Source: Clostridiales bacterium (lineage in GTDB: Bacteria > Bacillota > Clostridia > Christensenellales > CAG-138). From it: 64,000 nt of DNA. The notes beneath the pieces are model-generated. The model was not told the DNA's origin. It was given only the letters and a program-made list of their open reading frames with translations, and made no database searches. The stretch is from NCBI GenBank assembly GCA_004554165.1, contig SFNQ01000017.1:1-64000 (forward strand). The letters run 5' to 3'. Shown here in pieces: positions 35,523 to 44,640 of this stretch. Within the stretch, counting starts at the first letter, position 1. Every line of letters starts with the position of its first letter. Made by a program: the position numbers and the translations under genes.

Positions 35523-36761
35523 TCAGGCGCTGTAAACGCGGCCCTCTCCCTCCGTTTCGGCATCCGGCATGACGCCCAGCGCCGTCTCGTAGAGGCTGCC
35601 GGCCTCGTCAACCTGGGCCACGCCGCCGAGGTTCCTGCCGAACTGGCCGCCGCTGCCGCCGCCCTGCCACGCGCCGCGGCGCTGGTCCAGGAAATTGTTG
35701 GCGGCGGGCTGCTCGTACAGCACTTCCATCTGAACAATCGGGATATCCCTGGCCCGGAGCGCCTCCTCCAGCTGCGTGATTTCCGCGTTGATGAGGCTCT
35801 GAATGTTCTGGCTGCCCGTGCGCAGCTGCGCCTTGACGCCCTCCTCGGTCATGGTCAGGTGGATGGCGAGGCCGCCCAGCGATTCCGGCTTGAGCTGGAT
35901 GTAGATATCCTCCTTGCCCGTGCTGGCTGCGGTCTGCACCTGCTCAAAAATGCTCTCGCGCAGAGCAGGGCCTGCCTCCGTCCCCGGCAGCGGCTCTCCC
36001 TCTGCCGTAAACAGCTCCATAAGCGCATCAAAGCCCGGCTTCACATAGGATGCCGCCGGATACTGGATTTCCTTTGCGCCGGCCGCTTCCTGCGCTGGCG
36101 CTTCGGACGTATTATCAATAAGCTGTTCTGCGGACGCCTGCGCCTGCTCTGCATCGGCCTGTACGGCGGATGCGGCGCCGGCTGTCCCGGAACCGATGGT
36201 TTCGATCGTTTGTTGCTGCGTGGCGGTCTGCCCTTCCCGGGCCGCCGCATCCCCGTCTTCCTGCGGGGCGGCCATCCGCCTAAGCGCTGCGGTTTGCTCC
36301 TGCTGCGGCGCCAAAAGCGTCTCCACGCCCTGTGCGTCCTCAGCAGGCATGTCCTGCGGAAGCTCCGTCTGCTGCGGCTGCTGTACCGTCAGCGCCGCCA
36401 GCAGGGACATCTGCTCCTCCGTTCCTGCCGGAAGCTCTTCCGTGTCCGGCTTCTGTTCCGTCTGCTGGTTCATGAGAGACAGAATGCCGTCCATCGCCTC
36501 TGCCTCCGCCCCGAACCGCTGGGGCTGGGATTCCTCCGGAGCGAGCTCCTCCCCGCTCCGCATCGCGTCAGGCTGCTGTGCCGCCTGTGCGTCTCCCCTG
36601 TCGTTACTGTTCTTCGCTGCCCTGGCAGCGTTCTGCTCGGCGCGCTCCATGCTGGAGCGGAAGGAGTCTCCCTCTTTGGGGGAAGCGGTTTCCGTCTTTG
36701 CCGTCTGGCGGGGTTTGACCGCAACCTCCAGATTCGCCTGCTGTACCGTCTGTGTTGTCAA
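35523..36761 (-). CDS. fliK: flagellar hook-length control protein FliK
   Basis: 412 residues: a low-complexity Gln/Glu/Ala-rich N-terminal ruler region up to about 270, and the C-terminal Flg_hook domain with IYIQLKPESLGGLAIHLTM, then LRTGSQNIQSLINAEITQLE. It measures hook length and switches the FlhB export gate. Start is TTG 36761 with GGAGAGG seven bases upstream. It lies between the MotE-like gene and flgD. Confidence 0.92.
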   Translation of the reverse strand: MTTQTVQQANLEVAVKPRQTAKTETASPKEGDSFRSSMERAEQNAARAAKNSNDRGDAQAAQQPDAMRSGEELAPEESQPQRFGAEAEAMDGILSLMNQQTEQKPDTEELPAGTEEQMSLLAALTVQQPQQTELPQDMPAEDAQGVETLLAPQQEQTAALRRMAAPQEDGDAAAREGQTATQQQTIETIGSGTAGAASAVQADAEQAQASAEQLIDNTSEAPAQEAAGAKEIQYPAASYVKPGFDALMELFTAEGEPLPGTEAGPALRESIFEQVQTAASTGKEDIYIQLKPESLGGLAIHLTMTEEGVKAQLRTGSQNIQSLINAEITQLEEALRARDIPIVQMEVLYEQPAANNFLDQRRGAWQGGGSGGQFGRNLGGVAQVDEAGSLYETALGVMPDAETEGEGRVYSA

Positions 36762-36839
36762 AACTGTGCCTCTCCTCCTCTCCTGTTTTTCTGTATCGGG
36801 GGCCTCCCTGCCCCCGGCAAACGGCGCTTTGCGCCGATG

Positions 36840-37436
36840 CTACCGGCTCATGGCAATCAGCTGCTGGGTTACAATCCTTGCGGCCTCCGTGCTCATCTCA
36901 TCGAGAATCGCCGCCGCGTCCTTGGGCTCCATCTGCGCGAGGATTGCCGCCGCGTCCCTGTTGGGGCCCATCTTTTCCAGCATGGCTGCGGCGTTTTTCG
37001 GATCCATGCCCTTGATCGTTTCCACAATCTTGTCAAACTCGGCCACGCGGTTGTCAAAGCTCGTGATCCTAGAGTTCAGGCTGGAGGTCTGCTCGTCCAG
37101 CTCCGCGCTGCGCGCGTCCAGCTTGGTCTGCTGCTTCTTCTGCGCTTCGTCCACTGCGTTCAGCGTGGCCTCCCGCTCCTCCAGCGTGGTTTCCCAGGCT
37201 TCCAGCTGCGCCATGCGCTCCTCCAGCTGCGCCAGGCTGCTCTCATACTGCTCGTCCTGCGTGATAAAGAAGTGAACGATGGCGCTGCGTACGCCGAAGT
37301 AGTCGTTCATATAGCAGTAGGCGAAACCGCCCAGCAGAGCCAGAATCAGAAGGAGCAGAACCAGCGTAAGAACCGCGCCGCCCCCTTTCTCCTTTTCCTT
37401 CTTTTGCGGCGGAGCCGCAAGCGGTCTCTTCTCCAC
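36840..37436 (-). CDS. MotE/YlxF-like protein (TM, coiled coil, MgtE-N-like end)
   Basis: 198 residues: basic N-terminus, one transmembrane helix (about 22-45), a long coiled coil (about 62-135) and a C-terminal helical repeat region with MDPKNAAAMLEKMGPNRDAA, then EPKDAAAILDEMS, as in the MgtE N-domain. Proteins of this shape between fliJ and fliK are known as YlxF or FlbB/MotE and support stator assembly or stability. Starts at GTG 37436, three bases after fliJ. Confidence 0.85.
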   Translation of the reverse strand: MEKRPLAAPPQKKEKEKGGGAVLTLVLLLLILALLGGFAYCYMNDYFGVRSAIVHFFITQDEQYESSLAQLEERMAQLEAWETTLEEREATLNAVDEAQKKQQTKLDARSAELDEQTSSLNSRITSFDNRVAEFDKIVETIKGMDPKNAAAMLEKMGPNRDAAAILAQMEPKDAAAILDEMSTEAARIVTQQLIAMSR

Positions 37437-37439
37437 GGA

Positions 37440-37886
37440 CTATACCGCCCTTTCGTAAATCGTAAAGGAAATGTGCGCGTCCAGCTCCTTGGCCTCGTCC
37501 GCCGCGACCTCCTTGCAGTATTGCTGGTACTGCTCCTGCCGCATCTCCTCCAGCACCCGCAGCTCGTTGTGTACGGCCAGCAGCGCCTCGGTCAGCTCAC
37601 GCTTGCGCTCATGGAGCTTTGCCAGCCTGTCCAGCTGCAAGCTGCGCTCCTGCTGCAAATAATCAAAATAGCTCTGATAGGAGAGCAGCTCTCTGGCGCC
37701 AACGCCCCGGCGACAGTCGGCGGCGAATCTCTCCCGCTCGGTGTCAAAGCTCTCCTCCAGGCGTTTCAGGGCAGCGTTCTCCATATCTATTTCTTTATCG
37801 ACATTTTGCATGTCCAGCTTTAGGCGCTCGTATTCATTTTCCTTAATGCCCTGATACTTTTCGTTGGTAAATACAAATTTCTTCAT
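37440..37886 (-). CDS. fliJ: flagellar export chaperone FliJ
   Basis: 148 residues, one long antiparallel coiled coil, ending in an acidic-basic tail. FliJ inserts into the FliI hexamer like a rotor shaft and helps couple ATP hydrolysis to export. Sequence is weakly conserved; identification rests on size, coiled coil and the place directly after fliI. GGGGG-type ribosome binding site before the ATG. Confidence 0.88.
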   Translation of the reverse strand: MKKFVFTNEKYQGIKENEYERLKLDMQNVDKEIDMENAALKRLEESFDTERERFAADCRRGVGARELLSYQSYFDYLQQERSLQLDRLAKLHERKRELTEALLAVHNELRVLEEMRQEQYQQYCKEVAADEAKELDAHISFTIYERAV

Positions 37887-37934
37887 ATCGCGCCACCCCC
37901 TTTCGCCGCGCCGCCCCTTTCAGCGGCGGTGCGC

Positions 37935-39269
37935 TCATTCAAACAGCTGTTTCATCCGCTCCACGGTGGCATCCATGCCGTCGGTCTCGTCCATGGCCTG
38001 CACAAGGAACTTCTCAATCGGCTCCCGCAGCCGCACCGCCTGGTCGATCGCGGGGCTGGAACCCGGCTTGTAGGCGCCGATGCTGATGAGGTCCTGCGCG
38101 TCCCGGTAGGCCGCCATGTTTTCGCGAATCCGGGCGGCCGCCTTCGCATGTTCCGGCGGGACAATCTCCTTCATGAGGCGGCTGATGCTCTGGAGCACGT
38201 CGATGGGCGGGTAATGGTTGCTGTTGGCCAGCTTTCTCGAGAGCACCATATGCCCGTCGATGATGCCGCGCACGGTGTCGGAGATGGGCTCGTTCATATC
38301 GTCGCCCTCCACGAGCACGGTGTAGATCGCCGTGATGGAACCCCTGCTGCTGGTGCCGGAGCGCTCCAGCAGGCGCGGCAGCATGGCGTACACCGATGGG
38401 GTGAACCCGCGGGACACCGGCGGCTCGCCGACGGCCATGCCGATCTCCCGCTGTGCCATGGCAAAGCGCGTCAGGCTGTCCATCATGAGCAGAACGCGCT
38501 TGCCCCTGTCCCGGAAATACTCCGCAATGGAGGTTGCCACCATGGCGGACTTGAGCCGCAGCAGCGCGGGCTGGTCGGAGGTGGCAACCACGAGCACGGA
38601 CTTTTTGAGCCCCTCCTCCCGCAGATCCTTTTCGATAAAGTCCTTGACCTCGCGGCCGCGCTCACCCACAAGGGAAATCACGTTGATGTCCGCTTTCGCG
38701 TTTCTTGCGATCATGCCCAGCAGCGTACTCTTTCCAACGCCCGAGCCGGCAAAAATGCCCATACGCTGCCCCACGCCGATGGTCAGGAGGCCGTCGATGG
38801 CGCGCACGCCCATGGGGAATATTTCGCGAATTCGCTCCCGCTCCAGCGGTCCCGGCGGATCCCTGTCCAGCGGATAGTACGCCTCCGGCGCAACCGGCGG
38901 GCCGTCGTCAATGGGCTCGCCCAGCGCGCCAAGCACCCGGCCCCGGAGCTGCTCGCTTACGCCCACCTGAAGGCAGAAGCCCGTGGAAACGATCCGGTCG
39001 CCCGGGCCGAGGCCCGCCACGGGACCCAGCGGCATGAGCAGCACCTTGTTCTCCCGGAACCCCTCCACCTCCGCCAGCACATGGCCCTTGCCGCGGTTCT
39101 GATAGATCTTGCACAGGTCTCCGATATTGGCGGCCGGGCCGTTGGCCTCGACCGTCATGCCCACAATCTGCGCAATCGATCCGCTGTGCTCGAGGCTGTC
39201 CGTTTCGGCAATGCGGCGGTTTATGGAGGCAAAGTAGGCGTCCATGCGGCGAAGCTGCTCTCTGTTCAC
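37935..39269 (-). CDS. fliI: flagellar export ATPase FliI
   Basis: 444 residues with the F1-ATPase-like fold: Walker A AGSGVGKST at 174-182, Walker B VLLMMDSLTRFAMAQREIG, and family signature segments EPPVSRGFTPSVYAMLPRLL. It energizes export of flagellar substrates with FliH and FliJ. Start is GTG 39269, overlapping the fliH stop by four bases. Confidence 0.95.
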   Translation of the reverse strand: MNREQLRRMDAYFASINRRIAETDSLEHSGSIAQIVGMTVEANGPAANIGDLCKIYQNRGKGHVLAEVEGFRENKVLLMPLGPVAGLGPGDRIVSTGFCLQVGVSEQLRGRVLGALGEPIDDGPPVAPEAYYPLDRDPPGPLERERIREIFPMGVRAIDGLLTIGVGQRMGIFAGSGVGKSTLLGMIARNAKADINVISLVGERGREVKDFIEKDLREEGLKKSVLVVATSDQPALLRLKSAMVATSIAEYFRDRGKRVLLMMDSLTRFAMAQREIGMAVGEPPVSRGFTPSVYAMLPRLLERSGTSSRGSITAIYTVLVEGDDMNEPISDTVRGIIDGHMVLSRKLANSNHYPPIDVLQSISRLMKEIVPPEHAKAAARIRENMAAYRDAQDLISIGAYKPGSSPAIDQAVRLREPIEKFLVQAMDETDGMDATVERMKQLFE

Positions 39270-40219
39270 GGCTGCTCCTCTCCGCGCTGCTGGTTCTGCA
39301 CCGCGCTGCGAATGCGGGAGAGCTGGGTTTTTACGCCGCCGCGGATGCTCCCCATGTTGCTCGTTACCATGCAGTCCGTCTCGTCCAGCGCCGGATCGCG
39401 GGCTACTTCAACGCCGCGCATGCGCATGGCCTCGGAAAACTCCGCTTCCCCGCCGGTCAGCGCATCGTAGCGCCCCGGCGGCAGATGCAGCACAAGAGCC
39501 TTGGCCTGATAGTCCTGGTCGAGCACGTTGTGTACAATGGCGCGGTAAGCCTTGCTGTCGCGGTCAAGCTCATATTGCAGGATGTTCTCCGCAATCCGCA
39601 GCGCCGTGTCCAGCAGGCGGGGCTCCAGCGCCTCGTAAAGGCCGTTAACCGTTTCGGAAAGGGCGGCGGCAGCCGCCTCCACCGTCTGTTGCAGGCCTGC
39701 CAGCCGCGCCTCGTTCTCCTGCCTGAGCTGCGCCTCGATCTCCCTGCGCGCGTGGTGGCGGATGGCGACGGCCTCCTGCGCCGCCTGCTCGCGGGTCTGT
39801 CTGGCCTGCTCAATCGCCTCGCGGCGCATGCCGGCGCAGAGCTGCTCCGTGCGCGCGATCTCGTCCTCCGCCGCGGAAACGGGCTTTGCCGCCGCTTTGG
39901 GCGCGTCGCCGCCGGAGGGGGGATTCTCTTCGGATTCCGGAGTTTCGGCCCCGGCCCCCGCCGCCTGCTGCTCAAGCAGGCCGGAAAAGTCCGGCAGGAG
40001 AACCCGCTGCGGATCGTCCGCCTCCTGCGGCGTCCCCTGCCGTGGCGCTGGGGTCTGGCGCCCCTGCATGGAAAGCATTTCGTTAAAATCCGGCAGCAGC
40101 ACGCTGTTTTCGCCGGGCTCCGGCCGCTGGCGCTGCTCCTGTTGCAGAACCTGCCCGGGGGAGAGCATCTGTTCAAAGTCCGGCAGCCTGACGCTGTCCG
40201 GCCGGTCAGACGAGCTCAT
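39266..40219 (-). CDS. fliH: flagellar assembly protein FliH with N-terminal LPDF repeats
   Basis: 317 residues. The C-terminal two thirds are typical FliH: a Glu/Ala/Gln coiled coil (about 120-210) and the ATPase-binding C-domain (ALEPRLLDTALRIAENILQY). The N-terminal 90 residues are unusual: three near-identical peptides SVRLPDFEQMLS (9-20), SVLLPDFNEMLS (39-50) and RVLLPDFSGLLE (72-83) in disordered Pro/Gln-rich sequence. They look like docking peptides. The ATG at 40219 is chosen because GGAGG lies eight bases upstream; a TTG seven codons earlier has none. It overlaps fliG by 14 bases. Confidence 0.9.
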   Translation of the reverse strand: MSSSDRPDSVRLPDFEQMLSPGQVLQQEQRQRPEPGENSVLLPDFNEMLSMQGRQTPAPRQGTPQEADDPQRVLLPDFSGLLEQQAAGAGAETPESEENPPSGGDAPKAAAKPVSAAEDEIARTEQLCAGMRREAIEQARQTREQAAQEAVAIRHHARREIEAQLRQENEARLAGLQQTVEAAAAALSETVNGLYEALEPRLLDTALRIAENILQYELDRDSKAYRAIVHNVLDQDYQAKALVLHLPPGRYDALTGGEAEFSEAMRMRGVEVARDPALDETDCMVTSNMGSIRGGVKTQLSRIRSAVQNQQRGEEQP

Positions 40220-41216
40220 CCTCTTTGCCTCCCCTTGCAATATCGATCACGCCGCTGTCCTCAAGCCGCCGCACGATGTTGACGATCTTCTGCTGCGCAG
40301 CCTCTACGTCGCGCACGCGCACCGGCCCCATAAACTTCATGTTCTCCTCGATGGTCTCCTTGAGACGCTTGGAAATATTCTTGAAAATCTTCTGCGTGAT
40401 CTGCTCCGTCGCACTCTTGAGCGCAATGGTGAGCACGTCGCTGTCCACCTCTTTGAGCACCTTTTGCAGCGCGATGTCCGTGAGCTTGATCAGATCCTCG
40501 AAGACGAACAGCTTGTTGTGAATCTCCTCGGCAAGCTCCGGCTCGTCCTGCTCGATGGCGCTGAGAATATAGCTCTCGGTGCCGCGGTCCACGGAGTTGA
40601 GAATCTCCACGATGGTATCGATACCGCCTACGGCCACGTTCGCCGTATAGCCGATGCTGCCGAACTTGCGCTCCAGTACCCGCTCCGCCTCGCGGATGTA
40701 GTCCGGCGAGACGATGCCCATCCGCGCAATGCGCTTGATCACCTGCGCCTGCACATCCTGCGGCAGGGAGCTGAGGATCATGGCGGCGCGGTTCGTATCG
40801 AGATAGGAAAGCACCAGCGCAATGGTCTGCGGGTGCTCGTTCTGAATGAAGTTGAAAACCTGCGCGCTGTCCGCGCGGCGTACAAAGTCAAAGGGGCGCA
40901 CCTGAAGCGAGGCGGTAAGCCGGCCCAGCAGCGCGTCGGCCTGATCCGCGCCCATGGCGGCCACGAGCACGTCCCGCGCATAGTCCATGCCGCCCTCGTT
41001 GACGTATTTCTGCGCCAGCGTGATGTCGTAAAACTCCTCGATCACGCTGTCGCCCAGCTGATTGTCGATGCGGTCCAGGTTGGTAATGGCGAGGGTGAGC
41101 TGCTCGATCTCGTCCTGCGACAGATGCTTGTAGATTTTGGAGGAATATTCCTTCCCCAGCATCACCATGAGGATCGCCGCCTTCTGCTTCGACGGCAGAT
41201 CGCTGACATACGCCAT
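40206..41216 (-). CDS. fliG: flagellar motor switch protein FliG
   Basis: 336 residues with the three helical domains: N-domain (LPSKQKAAILMVMLGKEYSS), middle domain (HPQTIALVLSYLDTNRAAMI, including the EHPQT motif) and the C-domain with charged rotor helix (FVFEDLIKLTDIALQKVLKE). FliG forms the rotor track for MotA and sits on FliF. AAGGG-type site before the ATG. Confidence 0.96.
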   Translation of the reverse strand: MAYVSDLPSKQKAAILMVMLGKEYSSKIYKHLSQDEIEQLTLAITNLDRIDNQLGDSVIEEFYDITLAQKYVNEGGMDYARDVLVAAMGADQADALLGRLTASLQVRPFDFVRRADSAQVFNFIQNEHPQTIALVLSYLDTNRAAMILSSLPQDVQAQVIKRIARMGIVSPDYIREAERVLERKFGSIGYTANVAVGGIDTIVEILNSVDRGTESYILSAIEQDEPELAEEIHNKLFVFEDLIKLTDIALQKVLKEVDSDVLTIALKSATEQITQKIFKNISKRLKETIEENMKFMGPVRVRDVEAAQQKIVNIVRRLEDSGVIDIARGGKEDELV

Positions 41217-41270
41217 AGCCCTTTCCCTTCCTTTCCCTTTGCCTGCCCGCCTGCGGCTTCTTCCGCTTTC

Positions 41271-42899
41271 TTAGCCGCCGAAGTCGTCCGTCAGCCAGTT
41301 GCGCAGCAGGTTTGCGATGATTTCCGGCCGCTCCTCCGCCAGTTTCTGAATGTCCCTGAGCTGGTTGGCCGCCGGGGTGTCCAAATCCTCGCCCAGCTTG
41401 TCCCGCAGCGAATCCTCGGCCTCCTGCGCGCGGCGCTGCGCCTCGGCCTCCTGCTCCTGCCGCATCCGCTCGACCTCGGCCTCGTAAGCCAGGCGGCGCT
41501 TGCGCGAGCGCAGGGCGATGAGGATGAGGACGAACAGCAGAACGAGGCCCGCGCCAATTGCCGCAAACAGAAGGATTCTGTTCTGCCGCTCCTGCTGCGC
41601 CTGCTCAAGCTCGGTCTGCGCTGCCTGCTGCTCCGCAAGCAGCTGCTGGTAGTCCTCGTTGACCTTGAAGGAGGTGCGCATGATGGACACATACTGGCTG
41701 TCGACGCCAAGGCCGTTGGCAACCAGCGCCCGGATGTTCTCCAGCTCCTCGTCCAGCTCCTCGCCCGCGTCGATCATGATGGAAACGTGCAGGTCCGTCA
41801 CCTTACCCTGCGCCTGCTCGATCTGCTCGCGCACCTCGTTCACCTCGGCGTTGAGCTGCTGCGAGTAGCTGTAGATGGGCGCGGTGTCGCCGGTCAGGTC
41901 CTCGGGATAAAAGGGCGCCGCGCCGTTGGCGTCAAAGCCCGCCACGCCCTCGGCCATGTCGGCCACGCCCGCGCGCTCCGCCGCCTGCTGGAGGCTGACG
42001 ATAATGCCCATGTTGTCCTCGTCGCCCGGCGGGGAGTAGGTCACCGTCTGCGTGCTTTTTTTGTCGAAATCGATCTCCACGGTGGCGGAAACGGTAATAT
42101 TCTCCGTGCCGAATACCGGCGCGAGGAAGTTATAAACCTGCTCCTGAATGAGCTGCTGATGCTGCTGTTTTAAAGAAATCTGGTCCGCAGCGTAAACGCC
42201 CGCTGCGGCGTCGGCGCTCTGCATGCGGTAGACGCGCATGCTGGTATCCGCTATCGTAACGTTTTCCGGCAGCAGGCCTGCGACGCTGTTCACCACAAGG
42301 GAGCGAACGGCCTCCGCTTCCGCGTCGGTCAGGGAGGCGCCGCTCTCCAGCGTCAGCACGACGCTGGCCTGGGCGGGCTGGTTCGCGCTGGAGATGGCGA
42401 ACTGGCTGGTCTGCGCCAGCGTGACCATGACGTTGGCGTCCTTAATCTTCTGCATCTGCTCGATCTGGAAGGCAAGGCGCTGCTCGGTCGTAAACTGGGA
42501 GTACATGCGCTTGTCCTGATCGGTCGCGCCCATGCCCCCCGCATTTTCGATATAAATATTGTACAGATCCGCGTCGGAAGCCGGATAGCCCTCGCTCTGC
42601 ATTTGCAGCAGCACCTCGGAGCGCGTCCCCTTGGGCACGCGGATGGTAACGCTGCTCACGCCCTCAACCTCGTAGGGAATGCCGAGATCGCCGAGAATGG
42701 TTGTCGCCTCCGCCGCCTGCGCGGAGGAAAGCCCGCTTTGCAACACTTCGTACTCAACGCGCCCCGAAACGGCGACCAGGTATACGATCACCACAAGGAG
42801 AACCGCCAATACGGCGACAATCAGAACGCGGAGGGTCCTGCTCAGGCCCTGCCAGAATTCCTTCGCCTTTGTGGTAAACGACGACTTTTTTTCTTCCAT
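41271..42899 (-). CDS. fliF: MS-ring protein FliF
   Basis: 542 residues: TM1 at about 22-45, ring-building motifs (VEYEVLQSGLSSAQAAEATT, then YPASDADLYNIYIENAGGMG), a long periplasmic-side region, TM2 near 420-445 and the cytoplasmic FliG-binding tail rich in charged residues. It is the base of the basal body. The ATG at 42899 with GGAGAG ten bases upstream is preferred over a TTG at 42926. First gene of its operon; flgB, flgC and fliE, which often precede fliF, are not here. Confidence 0.93.
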   Translation of the reverse strand: MEEKKSSFTTKAKEFWQGLSRTLRVLIVAVLAVLLVVIVYLVAVSGRVEYEVLQSGLSSAQAAEATTILGDLGIPYEVEGVSSVTIRVPKGTRSEVLLQMQSEGYPASDADLYNIYIENAGGMGATDQDKRMYSQFTTEQRLAFQIEQMQKIKDANVMVTLAQTSQFAISSANQPAQASVVLTLESGASLTDAEAEAVRSLVVNSVAGLLPENVTIADTSMRVYRMQSADAAAGVYAADQISLKQQHQQLIQEQVYNFLAPVFGTENITVSATVEIDFDKKSTQTVTYSPPGDEDNMGIIVSLQQAAERAGVADMAEGVAGFDANGAAPFYPEDLTGDTAPIYSYSQQLNAEVNEVREQIEQAQGKVTDLHVSIMIDAGEELDEELENIRALVANGLGVDSQYVSIMRTSFKVNEDYQQLLAEQQAAQTELEQAQQERQNRILLFAAIGAGLVLLFVLILIALRSRKRRLAYEAEVERMRQEQEAEAQRRAQEAEDSLRDKLGEDLDTPAANQLRDIQKLAEERPEIIANLLRNWLTDDFGG

Positions 42900-43057
42900 T
42901 CGCCAACGCTCTCCGGGCTTCCGCAAGCGCTGCCCGGCGCAGGACGCGGGCGCTGGACATCAGGGCTTACGGACTCCATGGTAAAAATTTTGTGTCTGCG
43001 GCGAATCAATGCAAGCGCTTATGAGTGCTCTTTTCCTCATAATATTACATTAATTCA

Positions 43058-43086
43058 CTTTTATCTTAATGCATTTTCCATGTAAA
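43058..43086 (-). promoter_or_regulatory. candidate sigma-A promoter of the fliF operon
   Basis: On the minus strand TTTACA (43081-43086), 17 bases, TAAAAG (43058-43063), in an AT-rich island (43010-43090) that stands out within GC-rich DNA. It gives a leader of about 150 bases. A second AT-rich element, TAATAT, lies closer to the gene. No sigma-28 pattern is present. Confidence 0.4.
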
Positions 43087-43259
43087 TGCAACAGAAATCC
43101 TCCGTTCATGCCTTTTTACCCTTTCGCCCGCCAAAATGCGCGGCGCTCGCACACGGCAGAAGAGCAGGCGTTGTCCGGCCAAAGGCGGGCGCCTGCGACG
43201 TGCTTTCAGGCTCTCTTTCGGAGGAGATTTCCTGGGTTATTTTAGCGTTTTTTGTCGGT

Positions 43260-43885
43260 TGCGTCAAGGCTGGCGGGTCAGGGGCGCGCTGCGCCGCGCG
43301 GGGGCTGGCGCGGGGTATCGGCGGCTGCGCGGCGGGACGAAGTTTCGCTGGCGGGTTGCAGCGGAGGGTGCTTCCAGCGTTTTACGCCGCGCGGGGGGCT
43401 GGCGGCTGCGCGGCGGGACGGGGCTTTGCTTGCGAGCGGCCCCGAAAGCCGCTTCCTTCGCACTGCGCAGCGCGGGGTGGTGGTTGCGCGGCGGGACGGG
43501 GCTTTGCTTGCGAGCGGCCCGGAAGCCGCTTCCTTCGCGCTGCGCCGCGCGGGGTGCTGCGTTGGCGCGGGGCCCGCAGGGCGCTGCGGCCGCTTTTCTT
43601 GCTTCGCTCATGCGCCGCTGATCAAGAAAAGCGGCCAGAAAAGAAATCATGGGCTGTTACGGCCTGCGTTTCCCTCCGACTGGAGCGTCTCTGGGGCACG
43701 TGCATCCGCAGCGCTCCGCGCTGTATCAGTCGGGGGCAGAGAGAGGAAGGGGGTCTTTTGGCTGCGCGGGAAAGGTTTTGGGGATGGGTTTTGGGGGTTG
43801 GGTTTGTGGAGCTTGTGCTGTGCGGCGGGGCTTCGCTTGCGAGCGGCCCCGAAAGCCGCTTCCTCCGTGCTGCGCCGCGCGGGGG
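43260..43885. repeat. GC-rich interspersed repeat units with CGCGGCG/CGCCGCG ends
   Basis: Units of about 65-80 bases recur here, at about 43326-43400, 43405-43480, 43485-43555 and 43815-43885. Each opens with TGCGCGGCGGG and closes with a CGCCGCG-type (or slightly changed) end, so each can fold on itself. The middle parts differ: one type has GGGCTTTGCTTGCGAGCGGC, another CGAAGTTTCGCTGGCGGG. Open frames through them are by-products of high GC and show no protein family. Confidence 0.6.
43588..43636. repeat. hairpin H1, copy 1
   Basis: Perfect 14-bp stem GGCCGCTTTTCTTG / CAAGAAAAGCGGCC with a 21-base loop. Same element at 43917-43965 and 46262-46310. Confidence 0.8.
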
Positions 43886-43916
43886 GCTGCGTTGGCGCGG
43901 GGCCGCGGGGCGCTGC

Positions 43917-43965
43917 GGCCGCTTTTCTTGCTTCGCTCATGCGCCGCTGATCAAGAAAAGCGGCC
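43917..43965. repeat. hairpin H1, copy 2
   Basis: Same perfect 14-bp polypyrimidine/polypurine stem as copy 1; lies in long repeat A. Confidence 0.8.
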
Positions 43966-44330
43966 AGAAAAGAAATCATGGGCTCTTATGGCCTGCGCTT
44001 CCATCCGGCCAGAGCGCCTGAGGGAAACGTGCATCCGCAGCGCTCCGCGCTGTATCAGTCGGGGATAGAGGAAAAAAGTTTTCTTTTGGCTGCGTGGAAG
44101 AGATTTTGGGGGGTGGGTTTGCGTTGCGGAGTGAAGTTCCCTGTTGTGTTGCCCCCAAGGGCGGCCCCGTGTTCCGTGACCGGAACGGGCGCTGCGGGCT
44201 GTTGCACAATTCACACCTCGAAGGTTTCGCTGCCCGCTGCGCCCTGCGCGCCGCTCTGCGGCGCGCGCGGGGCCGCCCCCGTTCTCCGAACGCCCTCCCG
44301 CGCCTGCGGGAGCCAAGACCTTTCTTTTGG

Positions 44331-44378
44331 GCGGCTTTTCTTTCCCTTCGGCGTTTGAGATGCGGAAAGAAAAGCCGC
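44331..44378. repeat. hairpin H2, copy 1
   Basis: Perfect 15-bp stem GCGGCTTTTCTTTCC / GGAAAGAAAAGCCGC with an 18-base loop. It shares the core CTTTTCTT with H1 and H3 but has a different outer stem and loop. Confidence 0.8.
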
Positions 44379-44458
44379 GGTTCCGGCCTCCTTATGGCAG
44401 CTTTTGTGATCTTGAACGCTGCTCCGCTCGAAAAAATAAGAGTGCCTGGCTTCTTTTC

Positions 44459-44508
44459 CGGGTACTTTTCTTTGCCGGCGGCGATACGCCGAGAAAGAAA
44501 AGTACCCG
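44459..44508. repeat. hairpin H3, copy 1
   Basis: Perfect 15-bp stem CGGGTACTTTTCTTT / AAAGAAAAGTACCCG with a 20-base loop. Again the core is CTTTTCTTT/AAAGAAAAG. Confidence 0.8.
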
Positions 44509-44564
44509 CAGCGCCCCGCGGGTCCCGGCCGATGCAGCAGGAAAGCGGGCCCGCGCCCCGCCGC

Positions 44565-44599
44565 AAAAGAAAGCAGCGGGCCGGTACCGCCCGCTGCTT
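44565..44599 (-). terminator. terminator of fliC
   Basis: On the minus strand AAGCAGCGGGC pairs with GCCCGCTGCTT, followed by TTCTTTT. It lies 40 bases after the fliC stop. Confidence 0.85.
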
Positions 44600-44640
44600 C
44601 TCGTTCAAGTGTCGATTCTGTTTCAGGAAAGTTCCTGTCC

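Larger units (their letters stand above)
43890..44525 (+). repeat. long direct repeat, copy A (left of fliC)
   Basis: About 630 bases closely matching 46235-46870 in the same orientation (mostly single-base differences; about nine in ten bases agree by eye). It contains one copy each of hairpins H1, H2 and H3. The first 170 or so bases also recur at about 43560-43740. No gene is visible in it. Confidence 0.85.

Noticed and set aside
43260..44610. Several frames of 100-300 codons in the repeat blocks, recurring as similar proteins left and right of fliC
   Set aside because: The similarity follows from the DNA repeats. The proteins are Arg/Gly/Ala-rich, change frame between copies and cross the hairpins.
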